This document shows, piece by piece, positions 26,388-32,492 of a DNA stretch of 46,328 nucleotides. Source of the DNA: a virus; the IMG/VR virus record IMGVR_UViG_3300032116_000363, positions 1-46,328 of that record; one strand, 5' to 3'. Made by a program: the position numbers and the translations under genes. The notes under the pieces are model-generated. The model worked only from the letters and a program-made list of their open reading frames with translations, did not search any database and was not told the DNA's origin. The first letter of the stretch is position 1, and each line of letters begins with the position of its first letter.

Positions 26388-26462
26388 GCAGATTCTCTGC
26401 GGGGGGGTAGGGTGCGACGGCGACGGACGACGGGTGACGGGCCTGATGAAAGGGAGGGACAA

Positions 26463-26810
26463 ATGAGCGATTCCAAGAAGCTCGGGATGTGCAACTACTG
26501 CCAAGAACTTGGTCCTGTGTTTGAGCAGGAAGACAAGAACGGCACACCAACATTTCTCATCTGCCATAACTGCATCAGCGATATCAACGTTGGCATTGCG
26601 ATCAAAGAGCAGGTTGAGAAGAAGCGCGAGAAGTGGGATCGCAAGCGACCAGGCGATACCGGGTATAAGACCCTGAAGCCAAAGGAGATCTGGGAGCTTT
26701 ATCACTACGAATCCTATGAGGACTACCAGAAGGACCTTGAGCGCCAGCGTCGCGTTGCTGAGGATGAGCGCCAGCGCATCGAGGGGCTACAACAGGACGG
26801 GTTCTTCTAA
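26463..26810 (+). CDS. Zinc-ribbon protein with coiled-coil tail
   Basis: 115 residues from ATG 26463 with GGGAGG 6 nt upstream. CNYC (10-13) and CHNC (34-37) form a zinc ribbon. Residues 45-110 are strongly charged helices (KEQVEKKREKWDRKR; KDLERQRRVAEDERQRIEGL). Function unknown; looks like an adaptor. The two structured RNAs follow directly. Confidence 0.7.
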   Translation: MSDSKKLGMCNYCQELGPVFEQEDKNGTPTFLICHNCISDINVGIAIKEQVEKKREKWDRKRPGDTGYKTLKPKEIWELYHYESYEDYQKDLERQRRVAEDERQRIEGLQQDGFF

Positions 26811-26836
26811 GTACCTGCTTCTGGTATCATGACCCC

Positions 26837-26968
26837 AGCACACCCGGTCTGAAGGTTCGGGGCTCCCTCCTTTTGGGCCAACCTCGGTTGGTTGTTTACG
26901 TGAGCCCAACTAACACGGGCCTAAGCGTTAGCGCTGCCCCAACGAATCGGGGGGTTGACCGGGGTGCT
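26837..26968 (+). ncRNA. Tandem structured RNA, copy 1 (132 nt)
   Basis: A TATCAT box ends 6 nt before the first base of stem P1. P1: AGCAC-ac-CCGGTC pairs with GACCGG-g-GTGCT. Inside are P2 AGGTTCG/CGGGCCT, P3 GGGCTC/GAGCCC with a CCAAC/GTTGG hairpin, P4 AGCG-TTAG-CGCT and P5 CCCC/GGGG. The -35 region is weak (TTCTTC). Shares CCCAGCACAC, GGCCTAAGC, GCGCTGCCC and GTTGACC with copy 2. No credible reading frame; no known RNA family recognised. Confidence 0.65.
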
Positions 26969-26984
26969 ATTACTCATCTAGAAT
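26955..26984 (+). promoter_or_regulatory. Promoter of RNA copy 2
   Basis: TTGACC (26955-26960, inside the 3' end of copy 1), 18-bp spacer, TAGAAT (26979-26984). Confidence 0.6.
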
Positions 26985-26990
26985 AACCCC

Positions 26991-27099
26991 AGCACACTGG
27001 GTCTGAGGTCTTCCGCCCTGGTTAGGTACCCCCTTTACAGGGCAAGCGAATCTGCGGCCTAAGCTTCGCGCTGCCCGTGCACGGGTTGACCCAGGTGCT
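26991..27099 (+). ncRNA. Tandem structured RNA, copy 2 (109 nt)
   Basis: +1 at the first base of P1, 6 nt after TAGAAT. P1: AGCAC-ac-TGGGTC with GACCCA-g-GTGCT. P2: AGG+CCGC with GCGG+CCT. P3: GCCCTG/CAGGGC. P4: AGC-TTCGC-GCT. P5: CCCG-TGCA-CGGG. Every stem of copy 1 has a counterpart with different but still paired bases. The end again contains GTTGACC, a -35-like box for a decayed third unit (TTATCT at 27111). Confidence 0.65.
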
Positions 27100-27169
27100 A
27101 CTTCTCTTCCTTATCTGCGAAAAGCGCGGCGCATAACACTAGGAAGATGATGCAGATGGTGGTGAGCAT
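27098..27169 (-). CDS. Micro membrane peptide 3
   Basis: 23 codons from ATG 27169, overlapping the previous stop (TAATG). Hydrophobic helix TICIIFLVLCAALFA followed by DKEEK. Third of three consecutive micro membrane genes; its stop touches the end of RNA copy 2 on the other strand. Confidence 0.5.
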   Translation of the reverse strand: MLTTICIIFLVLCAALFADKEEK

Positions 27170-27228
27170 TATCGGCTCATCATAACTGCCATCAGGCAGA
27201 GCCCAATAGCAACCAGAATAACTTCCAT
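27169..27228 (-). CDS. Micro membrane peptide 2
   Basis: 19 codons from ATG 27228, one base after the previous stop at 27229-27231. Almost entirely hydrophobic (MEVILVAIGLCLMAVMMSR), one short transmembrane helix. Supported by position and composition only. Confidence 0.45.
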   Translation of the reverse strand: MEVILVAIGLCLMAVMMSR

Positions 27229-27300
27229 CTATCGCTCAGTCTCGGCGAGATACCAAATAACAGCGAAAATAACTGCTAGGAACAAAACCCCGTAAATCAC
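27229..27300 (-). CDS. Micro membrane peptide 1
   Basis: 23 codons from GTG 27300, overlapping the stop of 27297-27473 (GTGA). Hydrophobic core YGVLFLAVIFAVIWYL and a charged AETER end. Together with the two following peptides it forms a translationally coupled membrane-peptide cluster. Confidence 0.5.
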   Translation of the reverse strand: MIYGVLFLAVIFAVIWYLAETER

Positions 27301-27473
27301 TCACACCCCTTGTGTCGGTGGAAGAAGCTACTCGATCGCTTCGCTCCCTCAAAGCCTAGCACCAAGACGGTGGTCACCTTGTCTGACATCATCCGGTCAC
27401 CACACTTGGCGCAGACGCGCCTGGTGAGGACTGGCTTTGCTTTCTCTTTCTTGACTGCCGTTTTCCCTGCCAT
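27297..27473 (-). CDS. Small basic zinc-finger-like protein
   Basis: 58 residues from ATG 27473 with GGAGG 7 nt upstream. A Lys-rich start (KTAVKKEKAKP), CAKCGDRM, then FFHRHKGC at the end: a possible CxxC-HxxxC zinc site. Heads the operon with the three micro membrane peptides. No clear promoter upstream. Confidence 0.6.
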   Translation of the reverse strand: MAGKTAVKKEKAKPVLTRRVCAKCGDRMMSDKVTTVLVLGFEGAKRSSSFFHRHKGCE

Positions 27474-27479
27474 ACCTGT

Positions 27480-27978
27480 TCCTCCATAACTCTCCCCATA
27501 GTCCGGGTACGACCAGTGCGGAGGTGGGGAGGATCACCTATCGCACGAGCTGGCGTCCGATGGGCCAGCACGCCGTACCCTTATCCCGCCATGTCGGAGT
27601 GCGGGCGCTCGGCATACTAGGAATCGGAACCCAACATGCTTGGTGCAGTGTGGTGGATTGTTACAGTGAATGCAATAACCGAAGAATCTATGTAAAGAGG
27701 TGGCAAAACCCCTGAAAATTGGTGCCAAGTGTTGACACTTTTGTGCTCAGATTGGCTGGGAATAGGGGGAAGATTGGGGGTCTGGAAAAAATTGACGTCG
27801 GTCTGTCTATATGGCAGGTGTTTTCGCCGCCTCCGCAGCACCCACCCATTTCTCACTCACTTCTCGATCTCGCCGTGAACTCAGCAACCACCCACCTCTG
27901 TACCAGTCATACCTTTTACTCATTCGTGCTCAGCAACCGATATGCTGCGTCACTTGCTGCGCTTCTCAGTATCAGGGC
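27480..27978. other. Noncoding spacer of about 500 bases
   Basis: No gene with acceptable composition and start on either strand. It contains one TTGTTACA half-site (about 27658), TTGACA at 27734 and TTGACG at 27793 without good -10 boxes, and two related CAGCA(A)CCACCCA/CAACCACCCAC stretches (27837-27895). Lower GC than its surroundings in the middle. Confidence 0.45.
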
Positions 27979-28006
27979 TTGACGCACGCTTTCAAAGGCG
28001 TATAAT
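27979..28006 (+). promoter_or_regulatory. Promoter of 28049-28195
   Basis: TTGACG (27979-27984), 16-bp spacer, TATAAT (28001-28006). Followed by a 5' hairpin GCTCG-TCAATC-CGAGC and GGAGGAC before the ATG. Confidence 0.8.
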
Positions 28007-28048
28007 GCACACCTGCTCGTCAATCCGAGCACAATGTTTGGAGGACAC

Positions 28049-28195
28049 ATGTCCGCACTAGAGAAGCTCTTCGGTAAGAAGAAGGTTCAGACCAAGAAGG
28101 CGGTGCTTACACCGTCCGTGAAGAAGGCAGCTCCAAAGGGGAAGCCTGTCGTCCGTAAGACTGTCGCTAAGGGCGGTAAGTCTCGCGGTAAGTAG
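28049..28195 (+). CDS. Very basic histone-like small protein
   Basis: 48 residues. Lys/Arg-rich with KKAAPKGKP, VVRKTVAKGGKSRGK and an N-terminal SALEKLFGKKK. Resembles the Lys-Ala-Pro tails of histone H1-like or HU-tail proteins, so DNA or RNA binding is likely. It has the strongest + strand promoter in the window with a hairpin leader, suggesting high expression. Confidence 0.7.
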   Translation: MSALEKLFGKKKVQTKKAVLTPSVKKAAPKGKPVVRKTVAKGGKSRGK

Positions 28196-28335
28196 TCTCT
28201 ATAGACCGTAGGAGAGGGCGGGGTGCTTTTGGCGCCTGCCTCACGGCACCACGACCCTCACCTCACGGCTCAGCCTCGCTTCGCGAGTCTTCGGGCCTAG
28301 CCTGAGGCTCGTTGGCGATTAGAAAGGGAGTCACA

Positions 28336-28491
28336 ATGGATTACATCATTCCACTACTCATCGGGGGAGCAGTAGGGTTCATCTTTGCCGGGCTGGGGGC
28401 ATACGTCCCAGCGCCCCCAAACATCCAAGGAGTCCTAGGCGTAGTTGGTATCACCCTTGGATACATGCTGGCGGAGTACCTGCTCCGATGA
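28336..28491 (+). CDS. XapX-domain small membrane protein
   Basis: 51 residues from ATG 28336, AAAGGGAG 7 nt upstream. Two hydrophobic helices separated by YVPAPPNIQGVLG; the G-Y-PAPP-GVLGV-G--LGY pattern matches the XapX small membrane protein family. Function of that family is unknown. Overlaps the next ATG (ATGA). Confidence 0.7.
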   Translation: MDYIIPLLIGGAVGFIFAGLGAYVPAPPNIQGVLGVVGITLGYMLAEYLLR

Positions 28492-28586
28492 GGGGATTTG
28501 ATACGTGGTACTGGTTTGGGGTTGTAGGGCTCTGCTTTATGCTCGTGACCATCTTCTCGTTTGCTGTGGGGATGATCAGGTCGTGA
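28488..28586 (+). CDS. Single-pass membrane micro protein
   Basis: 32 residues, start overlapping the previous stop. Hydrophobic helix WFGVVGLCFMLVTIFSFAVG with a short basic end. Its stop overlaps the GTG of the FkbM gene (GTGA), a chain of coupled genes. Confidence 0.6.
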   Translation: MRGFDTWYWFGVVGLCFMLVTIFSFAVGMIRS

Positions 28587-29290
28587 GTGATCCTTGGGAA
28601 TATCCTGAAATATTCACTGGGGAAAATGATGTTAAATACCTGATTTGCCGAGAGGACGTAATCACCAAAGCAGAGCTCATTCGTGTCGGGAAAATATCGG
28701 CAGCAGAAATTTTTGAGCGGTACAGCCCTTCAATTGGCAATGGTGACTTAATCCTAGACATTGGAGCCCACTATGGCGGGTTTGGTATCTGGGCTGCAAA
28801 ACAATACCCATGGGCAGTAGTTCACGCGTGGGAGCCACAAAAACAACTGTTTTATGAGCTATGCGGAAACGCTGCAATCAACCACCTTGAAAATCTTTAT
28901 GCCTATGAACTGGGGGTTGGATCCGCGTCCGGAACAGCAACTTGCCACAAGGTAGATTACCGCTTGGCTACGAACCCTGGAGCCAATAAATGCACGACCA
29001 ATATTGACTCTTACTATATTCCAGCAGAAAGAGCAATAGAGGTCAAGATCGCTGCAATTGATAGTTACAATTTTGCAAACGTAAAAATGATAAAGATTGA
29101 TGTTGAGGGTATGGAGGGGGAAGTTCTTGATGGGGCCAAGCAAACCATTGCAGCAAGCCACCCGATGATTTTGCTAGAAGCTTGGCAAGATGACAAGGTT
29201 CGCAGAGACAACCTTATTAACACCCTCAAGAAAAGTAGATATAACAAATTTACAATCTTAGGCGACAACATCGTGGCAAGTAGTTTGTAA
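28583..29290 (+). CDS. FkbM-family methyltransferase
   Basis: 235 residues if started at GTG 28583, which overlaps the upstream stop; the frame opens earlier (28505) but that part lies over the membrane micro gene. SAM-binding motif LILDIGAHYGGFGIWAAKQY near 55-74, then VVHAWEPQKQLFYELCGNAA, and MIKIDVEGMEGEVLDGAKQTI toward the end, typical of FkbM O-methyltransferases. In phages these modify sugars or capsid glycans. Lower GC than its neighbours, suggesting recent acquisition. Confidence 0.85.
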   Translation: MSDPWEYPEIFTGENDVKYLICREDVITKAELIRVGKISAAEIFERYSPSIGNGDLILDIGAHYGGFGIWAAKQYPWAVVHAWEPQKQLFYELCGNAAINHLENLYAYELGVGSASGTATCHKVDYRLATNPGANKCTTNIDSYYIPAERAIEVKIAAIDSYNFANVKMIKIDVEGMEGEVLDGAKQTIAASHPMILLEAWQDDKVRRDNLINTLKKSRYNKFTILGDNIVASSL

Positions 29291-29294
29291 GACC

Positions 29295-29885
29295 ATGAAT
29301 ACTACAGGTCTAGCACGAGCTTTCGTCTTTGCCCTGCTTTCGGTCGCTGTTCTTTTACCGTTTCTTGCGCTTGCGGCAAACAGGACATACGGCATGGATG
29401 AAGGAGCATCACCAGAGCCGACCAGCATTGCCCTAGAAGAGCCCGCGCCAGAACCAACCCTAGAACCTACGCCAGAGCCCACGCCTGATCCAACGCCAAG
29501 CCCGACGGCAACCCCAGAGATAACTCCGGATCCAATCTCAGTCCCAACACCGACTCCGGATGAAGTCCTTCAAGACACATGGTTCTCTCGCAGGACTTCG
29601 GAGGAGATCCAGGAATGGGCGGAAACACAAGAGGCTCAAGACCGAGCGTGGCTTGCCGCTGAGATTGCGTCAAGGGGAACAGAGCCATTCATCAAGACCT
29701 CAGTCTGCACAACGCGACCAATTTATTACGATGAAGATGGAACGCTGGTAGGCTATGTTGAGTCTTGTGTTGAGCGTGACTCATGGACATGGATCCCGTG
29801 CTGGCCGCCAGAAGCAATGCCGTGGTATCCTAGCGACTTCCCGCCACCAGCAAACTGGGTCGGCGTAAGGAGTGGATGCAGGTGA
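29295..29885 (+). CDS. Secreted or anchored Pro/Thr-rich protein
   Basis: 196 residues. N-terminal signal/anchor (ARAFVFALLSVAVLLPFLALA), then a Glu-Pro-Thr repeat stalk of about 50 residues (PEPT/PTPDP units). A globular domain with four cysteines follows (CTTRPIYYDEDG, VESCVERDSW, PCWPPEAM, GCR). The layout is that of a surface-exposed, likely glycosylated protein. Exclusion or envelope function is possible; no homologue recognised. Confidence 0.65.
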   Translation: MNTTGLARAFVFALLSVAVLLPFLALAANRTYGMDEGASPEPTSIALEEPAPEPTLEPTPEPTPDPTPSPTATPEITPDPISVPTPTPDEVLQDTWFSRRTSEEIQEWAETQEAQDRAWLAAEIASRGTEPFIKTSVCTTRPIYYDEDGTLVGYVESCVERDSWTWIPCWPPEAMPWYPSDFPPPANWVGVRSGCR

Positions 29886-30277
29886 GCAACTCTTTGGAGT
29901 ATCTAAAAGAGATGACTGGAAAGTGGCATATACGAGAACGATGGATTGAGGTTGACGGTGAGAACTACAAGTTCACCCAAGACCGAGACACAATGATCGT
30001 GACAGATCATATGGGGGCAGCGTTTGCCCGATTGTCAGTGCGCATTCCAGACAGGCCTGCACCGGATGGATGGTTCTGGCTACGAAACTGGAATGAAAAC
30101 GAGAAGTTCTGGGAGAGAATCTCTCAGCACTTTGAGCTTGGCACCGAAAGGGTGCAGGTCTCGCCGTATGTGGACACGGTACCGGCGAGATTCCTATTGA
30201 GTCCACTGGAGGCGACAAATGAGCGCAAAACCACGGAAGCTCTCAGCGAAGAGGGTCGTGACGAAGACATACTTTGA
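29876..30277 (+). CDS. Hypothetical protein
   Basis: 133 residues from ATG 29876 (GGAG 5 nt upstream), overlapping the previous gene. An N-terminal helix, then a beta-rich aromatic domain (WIEVDGENYKFTQDRD, GWFWLRNWNENEKFW). The end overlaps the next gene by 59 bp. No family recognised. Confidence 0.6.
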   Translation: MQVSNSLEYLKEMTGKWHIRERWIEVDGENYKFTQDRDTMIVTDHMGAAFARLSVRIPDRPAPDGWFWLRNWNENEKFWERISQHFELGTERVQVSPYVDTVPARFLLSPLEATNERKTTEALSEEGRDEDIL

Positions 30278-30395
30278 GTACGGCGTCACGCCAAGCACTC
30301 AAAGCACAAACGTCCTAGGAAATTACGTCAATTTCGTCCTTGGGGTGTTCCTTGTCTTTGGGATTTTCCTTATCGCGCAGGCGTTTGGGATCTGA
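30219..30395 (+). CDS. Small membrane protein
   Basis: 58 residues from ATG 30219 with a strong GGAGG 7 nt upstream. Basic N-terminus (KPRKLSAKRVVTK) and a C-terminal transmembrane helix (YVNFVLGVFLVFGIFLIAQAF). Positive-inside rule suggests the N-terminus is cytoplasmic. Stop overlaps the next ATG (TGATG). Confidence 0.65.
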   Translation: MSAKPRKLSAKRVVTKTYFEYGVTPSTQSTNVLGNYVNFVLGVFLVFGIFLIAQAFGI

Positions 30396-30613
30396 TGTCA
30401 GGACCAACACGGGAGGAAATGCTTGAGCTCGGAAGGGCGACTGGGCGTGTGTCTACTCGTGATGAGGCTGAGGCGATCATCGCTGGGCTTATGGGAACCG
30501 TTCGTTCCATCCGAGAAGAGTCTGGCCACGATAACGCTGTTGCCTGGTCGTTAATGGCAGCGATTGAGGGATTAAGGGAAACGATGCCGAGGATCAATGA
30601 AAAGACTTCGTGA
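30395..30613 (+). CDS. Hypothetical helical protein
   Basis: 72 residues, ATG overlapping the previous stop. Predominantly helical with Glu/Arg-rich surface (REEMLELGRATGRVSTRDEAEAI, IRE ESGHDNA). No domain recognised. Coupled to the membrane gene on either side. Confidence 0.6.
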   Translation: MSGPTREEMLELGRATGRVSTRDEAEAIIAGLMGTVRSIREESGHDNAVAWSLMAAIEGLRETMPRINEKTS

Positions 30614-30740
30614 CCTGCTGTGGTTTGTTGTGAACACAATCGCAACCGTGGCAATTACCGTTTCCGTCGGAGTAGCGATTACGGTAGGTGCTCTTCTGAC
30701 TGGAGTGGCGATATTTCTTGGGATTGTGCGACGGAAGTGA
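30597..30740 (+). CDS. Small membrane protein
   Basis: 47 residues from ATG 30597, overlapping the previous gene by 17 bp. One long or two short hydrophobic helices (VVNTIATVAITVSVGVAITV, GALLTGVAIFLGIV) between basic ends (KRLRD, RRK). Holin-like in size and topology, but there is no endolysin next to it. The end overlaps the opposing gene 30679-30987. Confidence 0.6.
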   Translation: MKRLRDLLWFVVNTIATVAITVSVGVAITVGALLTGVAIFLGIVRRK

Positions 30741-30987
30741 GTCGCCCCCACTCAATGTCTATCAACTGATCTTCGGTGTATACCCCGCGCCCCATGTGCC
30801 CCTGATGTCGGCAATACCACTTGGAGGACCCTTGAAGGTCAATCAATCCGCCGTGGAGGTGGTCTTGCGGGCAGATCGGGCCCCACAGCCAGCCATCGCT
30901 GACCCAGCGCAGGCGAACATCATCGCGAGAAGCTGGTGGCTCCCCTCGATGTTCTTCTGGTACCCGAAATGCTTTTCTGCGCTTCAT
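30679..30987 (-). CDS. Hypothetical Cys/His protein, leaderless candidate
   Basis: 102 residues on the strand opposite to its neighbours. The core (GPICPQDHLHGGLIDLQGSSKWYCRHQGH) looks like a zinc-binding knuckle I have seen in small phage proteins. No ribosome-binding site: the preceding bases are ACTCCTT. A -10 box CATACT ends 7 nt before the ATG, so the mRNA is probably leaderless. The 3' end overlaps 30597-30740 by 62 bp. Confidence 0.6.
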   Translation of the reverse strand: MKRRKAFRVPEEHRGEPPASRDDVRLRWVSDGWLWGPICPQDHLHGGLIDLQGSSKWYCRHQGHMGRGVYTEDQLIDIEWGRLTSVAQSQEISPLQSEEHLP

Positions 30988-30994
30988 AAGGAGT

Positions 30995-31022
30995 AGTATG
31001 GACCAAGATAAGCAAGTGTCAA
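30995..31022 (-). promoter_or_regulatory. Leaderless promoter of 30679-30987
   Basis: TTGACA (31017-31022), 16-bp spacer, CATACT (30995-31000), 7 nt to ATG. It lies inside the start of the + strand gene 30998-31156. Confidence 0.55.
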
Positions 31023-31156
31023 TACCAGAGGAGGTTCAGCCGGACCCCGAGGAGGTCATCTTGACGTGCGCCAACTGCGGTGCCAAAATGGATGAGCGAC
31101 GCTGTAAACTAGTCTGCGAGTGCGGGTATTTCGCTTCGTGCTCAGACTACTACTAG
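30998..31156 (+). CDS. Small zinc-ribbon protein
   Basis: 52 residues from ATG 30998 with AAGGAG 5 nt upstream. CANC (25-28) and a CKLVCECGYFASCSDYY tail provide five to six cysteines, a compact zinc ribbon of a type common in phages. An acidic N-terminus precedes it. Confidence 0.7.
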   Translation: MDQDKQVSIPEEVQPDPEEVILTCANCGAKMDERRCKLVCECGYFASCSDYY

Positions 31157-31165
31157 GAGGAAAAG

Positions 31166-31555
31166 ATGACAGGCCCTGTGGTTCATTTTGGTAACTATTC
31201 CATTGATGAGCAGTTGGAACTGCTTGATCGCGATCTCCGGGCGTACCAACGCATCTGGCTGATTGAGCGCAGCCCAGAAGGGGTATGGGGGATTGCCATC
31301 GTGAAAGACCTACCCCAGCACCAGTGGCCAGAGCCGAACGAGTACGGCGTGGTTCCCCACTCTGACACCTATCAGACCATCGTCTACCGTCGTCATGAGT
31401 GCCTCGCCAAGGCGATCTGGGATGCACGAGAAGACCTGTTGATCCGCAATGAAAATGACGACCACGAGAGCCACGATGCGGAGGCTGAGGAGAAGTTTGC
31501 TCAGCCAATCAACCCAGATCCAGTCACAGGGATTGCCGACCTACTGAAAAAGTAG
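31166..31555 (+). CDS. Hypothetical protein
   Basis: 129 residues, AGGAGG 6 nt before ATG. Mixed alpha/beta start (VVHFGNYSIDEQLELLDRDLR, RIWLIERSPEGVWGIAIV), acidic C-terminal region. No family recognised. Its last base is the first of the next GTG. Confidence 0.6.
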   Translation: MTGPVVHFGNYSIDEQLELLDRDLRAYQRIWLIERSPEGVWGIAIVKDLPQHQWPEPNEYGVVPHSDTYQTIVYRRHECLAKAIWDAREDLLIRNENDDHESHDAEAEEKFAQPINPDPVTGIADLLKK

Positions 31556-31842
31556 TGACCGCTGGGAGAAAGGATAAACCCAGCGGTCCCGAACATCATA
31601 GACCATTCCCAATGGTGTATGCTTTTGTTATGACAGATCGGGGAGGGGCTCCAACAGACCGGGTATGGGCAGTGTACTTTTTGTACGCTCAATCCTTTCC
31701 TGTGTCAATCAGCCTTGACCAGCGTCGCCCAGATGACGCAGAGCCGTATGCCGTCACCATCGCCGATGGGGAGGATGTGTTTATCCGGCTTTCCGATGAT
31801 GAGGTGAGTTGGCTGATTGCCAAGAAAGTGGGTGTTTCATGA
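31555..31842 (+). CDS. Hypothetical protein
   Basis: 95 residues if GTG 31555 is used; ATG 31612 (MVYAFVMTDRGG) would give 76. Beta-rich core (WAVYFLYAQSFPVSISLDQR, AVTIADGEDVFIRLSDDEVSW). Stop overlaps the next ATG (ATGA), so it is coupled to the glycosyltransferase-like gene. Confidence 0.55.
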   Translation: MTAGRKDKPSGPEHHRPFPMVYAFVMTDRGGAPTDRVWAVYFLYAQSFPVSISLDQRRPDDAEPYAVTIADGEDVFIRLSDDEVSWLIAKKVGVS

Positions 31843-32492
31843 GCCGCATGCTCCTGATCGTTCCAAGCCGCAAGCGACCAAAGTCATGTGACGAGGTCTT
31901 GAAAGAGTTTACGGAAAAGTCAGTCTGCTCTGACATTCTCTTTGGCCTAGATGACGACGATAAAAGTGTCTATTCGCCAGAGGTGCTCGCAAAGGCGGAG
32001 ATTAACCCGCGTATGCGCATGGGCGGCACACTCAACTTTCTCGCGAAGAAGTATGCCGATCAGTACGACTTCCTTGGATTTATTGGCGACGATCACCGAC
32101 CGCGCACGCAGGGGTGGGACCAGCAGCTCTGCGATGCCATTGGAGACAAGCCCGGCGTAGCCTACGGCAACGATCTCCTGCAGGGAAAGAACCTGCCGAC
32201 AGCAGTTGTTCTCTCTTCCAGCATCGTGCGCCGCATTGGATACATGGTTCCGCCAACGCTCGTCCATATGTATATGGACAACTTTTGGCGAGATTTTGGT
32301 GATGCCATTGGAAACCTACAGTACCGAGACGATGTCATTGTTGAGCACCTTCACTACCTTGCCGGAAAGGCGGTCAACGATCTTCAGTATCAGGAAGTCA
32401 ATGCGCCACACGTCTATGAAAGCGATCGAGTAGCATACGAGCTCTATGTTTCTACAGCGATGGCAGAAGACGTCGCCAAGGTGCTCGCATGA
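31839..32492 (+). CDS. Glycosyltransferase-like protein (GT-A fold)
   Basis: 217 residues from ATG 31839. Begins SRMLLIVPSRKRPKSCDEVL, then DILFGLDDDDKSVY, then YDFLGFIGDDHRPRTQGWD, which has the DxD-like metal site of nucleotide-sugar transferases. Length and layout match small phage family-2-like glycosyltransferases. With the epimerase next door and FkbM upstream it forms a probable glycan-modification module. Confidence 0.7.
   Translation: MSRMLLIVPSRKRPKSCDEVLKEFTEKSVCSDILFGLDDDDKSVYSPEVLAKAEINPRMRMGGTLNFLAKKYADQYDFLGFIGDDHRPRTQGWDQQLCDAIGDKPGVAYGNDLLQGKNLPTAVVLSSSIVRRIGYMVPPTLVHMYMDNFWRDFGDAIGNLQYRDDVIVEHLHYLAGKAVNDLQYQEVNAPHVYESDRVAYELYVSTAMAEDVAKVLA

Noticed and set aside
26837-27099. 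Tandem RNAs as tRNA genes, 5S rRNA or hammerhead ribozymes
   Set aside because: No 7-base anticodon loop or T-arm, no 5S core, and no CUGANGA/GAAA hammerhead core.
27389-27571. 60-residue - strand frame over the zinc-finger-like gene
   Set aside because: Different frame from the gene 27297-27473, which has a proper ribosome-binding site and coupled downstream genes.
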